A DNA stretch of 9,798 nucleotides, from positions 1-9,798 of the forward strand of contig JABDLW010000374.1 of assembly GCA_013001805.1 (NCBI GenBank), given 5' to 3'. The stretch comes from Saprospiraceae bacterium (GTDB lineage: Bacteria; Bacteroidota; Bacteroidia; Chitinophagales; Saprospiraceae). Under the pieces are notes generated by a model. That model was not told the origin of the DNA, ran no database searches, and saw only the letters and a program-made list of their open reading frames with translations. Positions 5,794-9,798 of this stretch are shown one piece after another; position 1 is the first letter of the stretch; every line of letters starts with the position of its first letter. The position numbers were made by a program, and so were the translations under genes.

Positions 5794-7704
5794 ATGAGTC
5801 AAGATAACTTACCCGGCGATGTGAATCTTCCTTCCACCCCAGAAGAGATTTCTGAATTAATTGATTTGGGAACTGCCGGCGACTACAAATACTCAGTCGA
5901 AGATTTTTTTCGCAATCCCGAAAAAAGTAATTATCAGCTATCTCCCGACGGCACTTATTTTAGTTTTATGGCTCCGTACGAGCGGCGTAAGAATATTTTC
6001 GTCCAAAAAATTGGTTCTGATGAAGCGCTCCGATTAACCGCTTCAATTGACCGGGATATTAGTGGCTACGGATGGGCCAGTGCCGATCGTCTGATCTACA
6101 TAAAAGATGCCGCAGGAGACGAAAATTTTCAATTATATGCAGTAGATCGCGACGGATCAAATCCTAAAGACTTGACCCCTTTTAATGGGGTACGGATTCA
6201 ACTCATCGACATATTGGAGGATAATGAGGACGAGATGATTATTGGTATGAACAAGAATAATCCCCAACTTTTTGATCCCTACCGGATAAATATTAAAACC
6301 GGTGCGACAGTGCAGTTGGCAGAAAACAACAATTTAGCTGAGCCCATTGATGCCTGGATGACAGATCACGTTGGTCGCTTAAGGATAGCAACCAAAGTGG
6401 TGAATGGAACTGAAACGGTACTTATGTACCGTGACACGGAGGAAGAACCGTTTAGAGATGTGTTGAAGACCGACTTCACTGATTCAATGAGCGTATTATT
6501 CTTCGATTTTAAACACGATCATATTGTTTATGGGGCTTCTAATCTCGGTCGCGATAAATCGGAAATTGTGCAATTTGACATGCACCAGGGAAAAGAGGTT
6601 GGCGAGGTCATTTTCAAGCATGACGAGGTGGATGTTTCAGGTCTTCATTATTCCCGGAAAAGAAAAGTATTAACGTCCATTTCCTACGTCACCGATAAAA
6701 GACACAGAGTATTTCTGGATAAGGTGACTGAGCGATGGTATACTCACCTGGAGAAACAATTGCCAGGAGTGGAAATTGCCATTGCCAGCCATAATAAGGA
6801 CGAAAACAAATTCATTGTCAGAACTTATACAGATCGCTCCCTGGGTGCTTACTATTTCTATGATTCGGAGACTAAAGAGTTGGAGCAAATCGCCGAAGTT
6901 AGCCCCTGGCTTGATGATCAGGATCTGGCACCTATGCAACCGGTAAAATATACCAGTCGTGATGGTCTTACCATTCATGGCTACCTGACGCTGCCCGTTA
7001 ATGTCGATCCTAAAAATTTACCAGTACTTATTAACCCTCACGGAGGGCCCTGGGTGCGGGATAGTTGGGGATATAATCCAGAAATCCAACTCTGGGCAAG
7101 TCGGGGATATGGTGTTTTACAAATGAACTATCGGGGAAGTACGGGTTATGGGAAAGCATTCTTCAAAGCAAGTTTTAAGCAATGGGGAAAGAAAATGCAA
7201 GACGATATTACGGATGGTGTACAGTGGCTTATCGATCAGGAAATCGCCGATCCGAAGAGAGTGGCTATCTATGGGGGAAGTTATGGAGGTTATGCAACGC
7301 TGGCCGGGGTCACTTTTACACCTGAATTGTACTGTTGTGCCGTGGACTACGTGGGAGTTTCCAATCTGTTCACCTTCATGAAAACGATACCACCGTATTG
7401 GAAGCCATATTTAGACATGATGTATAAAATGGTAGGGGATCCCGAAAAAGACAAAGAGCATATGCACGATGCTTCACCGGTTTTTTATGTGGATTCAATC
7501 AAAGCCCCCTTGTTTGTCGTCCAGGGTGCCAACGATCCCCGGGTGAACATTGACGAATCAGATCAAATCGTAAAATCACTCCGGGCCCGGGGGGTCGATG
7601 TACCTTATCTGGTGAAATATGATGAGGGCCATGGCTTTCACAATGAGGAGAATCGTTTTGAGATGTATAAAGCAACACTGGGATTTTTTAGCAAATATCT
7701 CTGA
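5794..7704 (+). CDS. S9-family serine peptidase (prolyl oligopeptidase / acylaminoacyl peptidase type), no signal peptide
   Basis: A 636-residue peptidase of the S9 family, which cleaves short peptides, often after proline or at acylated N-termini. Residues ~40-385 form a beta-propeller-like region with repeated strands (for example YQLSPDGTYFSFMA, GYGWASADRLIYI, LYAVDRDGSNPKDLT), which in this family screens substrates by size. Residues ~390-636 are the alpha/beta hydrolase domain: oxyanion-region NPHGGPW at 414-420, nucleophile GGSYGG with Ser496, GANDPRVN with Asp581, and DEGHGF with His613, so the catalytic triad is complete. The N-terminus (MSQDNLPGDVNLPSTPEE) is polar with no signal peptide, which points to a cytoplasmic enzyme, unlike many secreted S9 peptidases of the Bacteroidota. 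It follows glyS by 43 bases. A near-match promoter box, TAAATTTA, at 5776-5783 could give extra transcription but is weak. Exact specificity (DPP, POP or acyl-peptide) cannot be read from sequence. Confidence 0.93.
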   Translation: MSQDNLPGDVNLPSTPEEISELIDLGTAGDYKYSVEDFFRNPEKSNYQLSPDGTYFSFMAPYERRKNIFVQKIGSDEALRLTASIDRDISGYGWASADRLIYIKDAAGDENFQLYAVDRDGSNPKDLTPFNGVRIQLIDILEDNEDEMIIGMNKNNPQLFDPYRINIKTGATVQLAENNNLAEPIDAWMTDHVGRLRIATKVVNGTETVLMYRDTEEEPFRDVLKTDFTDSMSVLFFDFKHDHIVYGASNLGRDKSEIVQFDMHQGKEVGEVIFKHDEVDVSGLHYSRKRKVLTSISYVTDKRHRVFLDKVTERWYTHLEKQLPGVEIAIASHNKDENKFIVRTYTDRSLGAYYFYDSETKELEQIAEVSPWLDDQDLAPMQPVKYTSRDGLTIHGYLTLPVNVDPKNLPVLINPHGGPWVRDSWGYNPEIQLWASRGYGVLQMNYRGSTGYGKAFFKASFKQWGKKMQDDITDGVQWLIDQEIADPKRVAIYGGSYGGYATLAGVTFTPELYCCAVDYVGVSNLFTFMKTIPPYWKPYLDMMYKMVGDPEKDKEHMHDASPVFYVDSIKAPLFVVQGANDPRVNIDESDQIVKSLRARGVDVPYLVKYDEGHGFHNEENRFEMYKATLGFFSKYL

Positions 7705-7730
7705 CGATTCTAAACTACAACCAAACTCCG

Positions 7731-7780
7731 GTCCTGGAGCCTGAAGGATCCTGGAGCGGTTACTTTCTCTAGTCCAGGAC
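7731..7780. repeat. TCCTGGA direct and inverted repeat cluster after the S9 peptidase gene
   Basis: GTCCTGGA (7731-7738) is the exact reverse complement of TCCAGGAC (7773-7780), 34 bases apart, and TCCTGGAGC recurs in direct orientation at 7749-7757. The cluster starts 27 bases after the peptidase stop. The arms are short, the loop is long and no T-run follows, so a standard intrinsic terminator is unlikely. It may be a remnant of a mobile palindromic repeat. Confidence 0.45.
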
Positions 7781-7811
7781 TGCGCTCGCCTACTCACCTA
7801 CTTCACAGTTC

Positions 7812-7828
7812 TCCTCGCCAAGCGTCCT
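7812..7828. repeat. Interspersed direct repeat, copy 1 (TCCTCGCCAAGCGTCCT)
   Basis: This 17-base word recurs at 8050-8066 with two transition differences (TTCGCCAA-type core kept, GC changed to AT), 238 bases downstream. The flanks differ. Two copies in a gene-free region suggest fragments of a repeated element, but duplication by chance drift cannot be ruled out. Confidence 0.45.
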
Positions 7829-8049
7829 CCGGGACTTTTGGTCTGGAATTCCCACCCACCGTCCGAATTCTAGTATGGGCATTACCGCGAAAGTTGTATT
7901 TTGAAATGAGCCCGGCTGGTTAAAGATGAAACAAGTAACAAAAAAAGAACTCTAGGAATAGCATCTTGCTCCCAATTGTCTTCACTAAATTTAGCTGCTA
8001 TATTTCCTTTGGTCACTACATTCGTGTTGTCTTGAAGATAACTGTTTTT

Positions 8050-8083
8050 TCCTCGCCAAATGTCCTTTTTTTGTGCCTTCGCG
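8050..8083. repeat. Interspersed direct repeat, copy 2, with a CTTTTTTTGTGCCTTCGCG tail
   Basis: The first 17 bases repeat the word at 7812-7828 as TCCTCGCCAAATGTCCT. The following TTTTTTTGTGCCTTCGCG resembles the GGTGCCTCCGTGG part of the tandem units at 2091-2451, so this may be a decayed single copy of the same repeat class. The likeness is short and could be coincidence. Confidence 0.35.
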
Positions 8084-8208
8084 TATTTCAAACACCTCCA
8101 ATCTCATGGTAAATAATTCCTAAATTCAAAAGTGGCATCCGAAGGCAAAATCCCCTTTTTGGGTATGACATGCCAAAAATTATATCATGACCTTTATCTG
8201 CCAACGAT

Positions 8209-8258
8209 AAATGACTTGCTAAACGACTTCTTTTTCATTGTAAGCAATTAAGTCATTT
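8209..8258. repeat. 9-bp inverted repeat AAATGACTT / AAGTCATTT
   Basis: AAATGACTT (8209-8217) is the exact reverse complement of AAGTCATTT (8250-8258), with 32 bases between. Just inside, GCT and AGC can add pairs if four bases bulge. It lies about 170 bases upstream of the fibre gene, so it could be a regulator site or an mRNA leader structure; no T-run makes a terminator unlikely. Confidence 0.4.
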
Positions 8259-8425
8259 GACGGCGAGAGTAATCTCTCAATCGAATTGAAGATTAAATTT
8301 CGAATAGCAGTCGAAGCTACAGTAAAGCTCAAACTTGATTTTGAACTGGGTGCGGAAATTTATACCTGCATAAAGGAAATACTAGTCAATCTTTCAGTAG
8401 TTGTCACTCAAAAACAAAAGATAAA

Positions 8426-9798
8426 ATGAAAAATCCACTAATTTCTCTCCTTGTAATTATCTGTTTTATCAACTTGCAGGCTCAAACCGATCCTCTGGCT
8501 GAAATCGAAGGGAGGCTTTCGATCTATCGAGCCGGAGACAACACATCGGTACATATAGGAAAAGATGCTGGTGTAAATCAAATGAGCACATCAACACAAC
8601 GAAACACATTTGTTGGCTTTAAATCAGGAGAGGAAACAACCACGGGCACCGAAAATGCATTCTTTGGCAATGAAGCTGGTCGTCTAAATGACGGAGGCAT
8701 CTATAATAGCTTCTTCGGTTGTCAAGCTGGAGAAAGTAACCAGGAAGGCGAAGAAAACAGTTTCTTTGGTGCGTTTGCCGGTCAACTAAATAATCTGGGA
8801 ATGCAAAATAGTTTTTTTGGTTCGCAAGCTGGAATAAGAAATGCTGGGGGCTCTAAAAATACTTTTGTGGGTTCAGAATCTGGCTCCAAAAACACAAGCG
8901 GATTTAATAATAGTTTCTTCGGGGCACAGGCTGGATATAAAAATATTGATGGGAAGCAAAATGTGGCCATGGGAGCTTTTTCCTTTCACACCAATCGTAC
9001 TGCATCCTGGAATGTTGCCATAGGTGATTCTTCAATGTATTTTCTGGAGGGTGATTTTGATGACTACCCCCATAGAAATGTTGCGATAGGAGCTGGAAGT
9101 TTAATAGGGAAGAACGAAGTGCTATCGCAAAATTCTGTTGCTATTGGTTATCAGGCCGGATATGAAGGAGGAGATAACAGCATTTTTTTAGGGTACCAGG
9201 CCGGTAAGGGCGTGACTTCCCTGGAAAACAAACTATATATCTCAAATAAGGCTGGTGAGAATCCCCTGATCTTTGGTGACTTTAACGGTGAACTAGTTCG
9301 CATTAATGGGAGACTTGAAACCCTAGGTCAAATAGTTCTAGAAAACGAAAGTGACATTGTATTTAAAAAATCTGATGGCATTAGCGAAAAAGCAGTTTTA
9401 ACGCTAAATACAAATAATGACACCTACCTGGATGGTGAAAGACACCTGAGATTCAGAACATCAATGAGTCCCAACGAAAGAATGATTATCAAAGAAAATG
9501 GTGATGTGGGGATTGGCACCACCAATCCATTGTATTTATTTCAAGTGGGCCAAAATGGCGATGGCAGCGAAGCCAGAGCCAATGCTTGGAATACTTTCAG
9601 CGACAAGAGGTGGAAATGGGCTTTGAAACCACTCAAAAGTACAATGGAAAATCTTAATGCCATCACGGGTTATTATTATCATTGGAAAGAGGGTCTAGAC
9701 AAAAGTCGCCAGATAGGTTTTATGGCCCAGGAAATTCAAGCCGTTTATCCGGAGATTGTTTCAGAGGATTCAGACGGATATCTCTCGGTGGATTACAC
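8426..9798 (+). CDS. Secreted fibre-like protein with 17-residue head repeats and S74 (endosialidase-type) chaperone domain, 3' truncated
   Basis: The frame opens at ATG 8426 and runs off the window after 457 codons with no stop. Residues 1-20 are a signal peptide (MKNPLISLLVIICFINLQAQ). Residues 60-195 are eight consecutive 17-residue units with the pattern NSFFGxxAGxxNxxGxx (units 6 and 8 diverge), followed by degenerate NVAIG and NSVAIGYQAG units to about 255. These resemble the YadA-like head repeats that coil into trimeric beta-rolls. A shaft-like part follows, with GDVGIGTTNP near 360-368. From 392 an S74 intramolecular chaperone begins: SDKRWK keeps the Ser392 and Lys397 dyad that, in this family, cuts the chaperone off after it has trimerised the fibre. 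LNAITGYYYHWKEG, QIGFMAQEIQAVYPEIV and YLSVDYT continue the domain. In phages this domain matures tail spikes, but in Bacteroidota it is also common on secreted surface proteins; no phage genes are visible here. An adhesin or surface fibre role is inferred. Confidence 0.85.
   Translation, partial: MKNPLISLLVIICFINLQAQTDPLAEIEGRLSIYRAGDNTSVHIGKDAGVNQMSTSTQRNTFVGFKSGEETTTGTENAFFGNEAGRLNDGGIYNSFFGCQAGESNQEGEENSFFGAFAGQLNNLGMQNSFFGSQAGIRNAGGSKNTFVGSESGSKNTSGFNNSFFGAQAGYKNIDGKQNVAMGAFSFHTNRTASWNVAIGDSSMYFLEGDFDDYPHRNVAIGAGSLIGKNEVLSQNSVAIGYQAGYEGGDNSIFLGYQAGKGVTSLENKLYISNKAGENPLIFGDFNGELVRINGRLETLGQIVLENESDIVFKKSDGISEKAVLTLNTNNDTYLDGERHLRFRTSMSPNERMIIKENGDVGIGTTNPLYLFQVGQNGDGSEARANAWNTFSDKRWKWALKPLKSTMENLNAITGYYYHWKEGLDKSRQIGFMAQEIQAVYPEIVSEDSDGYLSVDY
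8603..9010 (+). repeat. 51-bp coding tandem repeat (8 units) in the fibre gene
   Basis: Eight in-frame units of exactly 51 bases encode the 17-residue pattern beginning Asn-(Ser/Thr/Ala/Val) at residues 60, 77, 94, 111, 128, 145, 162 and 179. The protein pattern is far better kept than the DNA (codons for N-S-F-F-G vary: AATAGCTTCTTCGGT, AACAGTTTCTTTGGT), which points to old duplication under selection for the fold rather than recent slippage. Confidence 0.85.

Larger units (their letters stand above)
7705..8425. other. Gene-free stretch with scattered short repeats
   Basis: About 720 bases without a credible gene. The first ~190 bases are richer in G and C and contain repeated TCCTGGAG words; the rest is AT-rich. 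Small frames on the minus strand (7576-7797, 7882-8091) overlap repeats or the peptidase end and have no recognisable domain. Contents seen: a direct repeat pair TCCTCGCCAARYGTCCT (7812-7828 and 8050-8066), inverted repeats at 7731-7780 and 8209-8258, a small hairpin GAGAG-TAAT-CTCTC at 8265-8278, and a GTGCCTTCGCG segment at 8073-8083 that resembles the repeat units at 2091-2451. The last ~150 bases probably hold the promoter of the fibre gene, but no full TAnnTTTG box is visible; TAAATTTC at 8294-8301 is one base off. Confidence 0.6.

Noticed and set aside
7576..7797. 73-codon minus-strand frame
   Set aside because: More than half overlaps the conserved 3' end of the S9 peptidase in antisense, and the rest covers the TCCTGGA repeats.
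7882..8091. 69-codon minus-strand frame in the gene-free stretch
   Set aside because: No recognisable family, partly built from the repeat at 8050-8083, and no promoter or ribosome site is visible. Kept as non-coding.
8133..8175. TGGCAT / ATGCCA inverted repeat
   Set aside because: Only 6 bp arms with a 31-base loop, which is expected by chance in a region of this size.
8782..8970. 62-codon minus-strand frame with repeated CxPK-like units
   Set aside because: Its repetitiveness is the antisense reflection of the 51-bp repeats in the fibre gene.
8426..9798. Prophage tail-fibre gene
   Set aside because: The S74 domain is shared with phage tail spikes, but the product has a signal peptide and no phage gene is seen in the window.

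Overview
The window looks like chromosomal DNA of a member of the Bacteroidota. The evidence is perfect TAnnTTTG-type -7 boxes at 442-449 and 2543-2550, A-rich leaders without clear Shine-Dalgarno sequences, a single-chain glycyl-tRNA synthetase of the form common in that phylum, and a secreted fibre protein ending in an endosialidase-type (S74) chaperone. The exact lineage cannot be read from this; a Saprospiria-like bacterium is only a guess. All supported genes are on the + strand.

Layout: (1) 1-312, the C-terminal end of a probable neutral ceramidase-like hydrolase. (2) 313-470, a short regulatory gap with ATCACA/TGTGAT inverted repeats and a promoter-like box. (3) 471-2036, a two-gene unit: a lipoprotein with an Ig-like (BIG2-type) and a DM13 domain, then an outer-membrane beta-barrel protein. 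(4) 2037-2578, a non-coding stretch filled mainly by four tandem copies of a ~106-bp repeat with internal inverted symmetry. (5) 2579-7704, three closely spaced genes: prfC (peptide chain release factor 3, with a TTG start), glyS (glycyl-tRNA synthetase) and a cytoplasmic S9-family serine peptidase. (6) 7705-8425, a ~720-bp stretch without a credible gene, containing several short direct and inverted repeats. (7) 8426 to the window end, an open reading frame cut off by the edge: a secreted trimeric-fibre-like protein with eight 17-residue repeats followed by an S74 self-cleaving chaperone domain.

The prfC-glyS-peptidase block is housekeeping and may be one transcript: two gaps under 50 bases, two genes for protein synthesis and one for peptide breakdown. 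The more unusual parts are the DM13 lipoprotein/barrel pair with its operator-like leader, the decayed tandem repeat array, and the fibre protein, which has no phage genes beside it in the visible sequence. No RNA genes, CRISPR array, transposase or clear intrinsic terminator was found.
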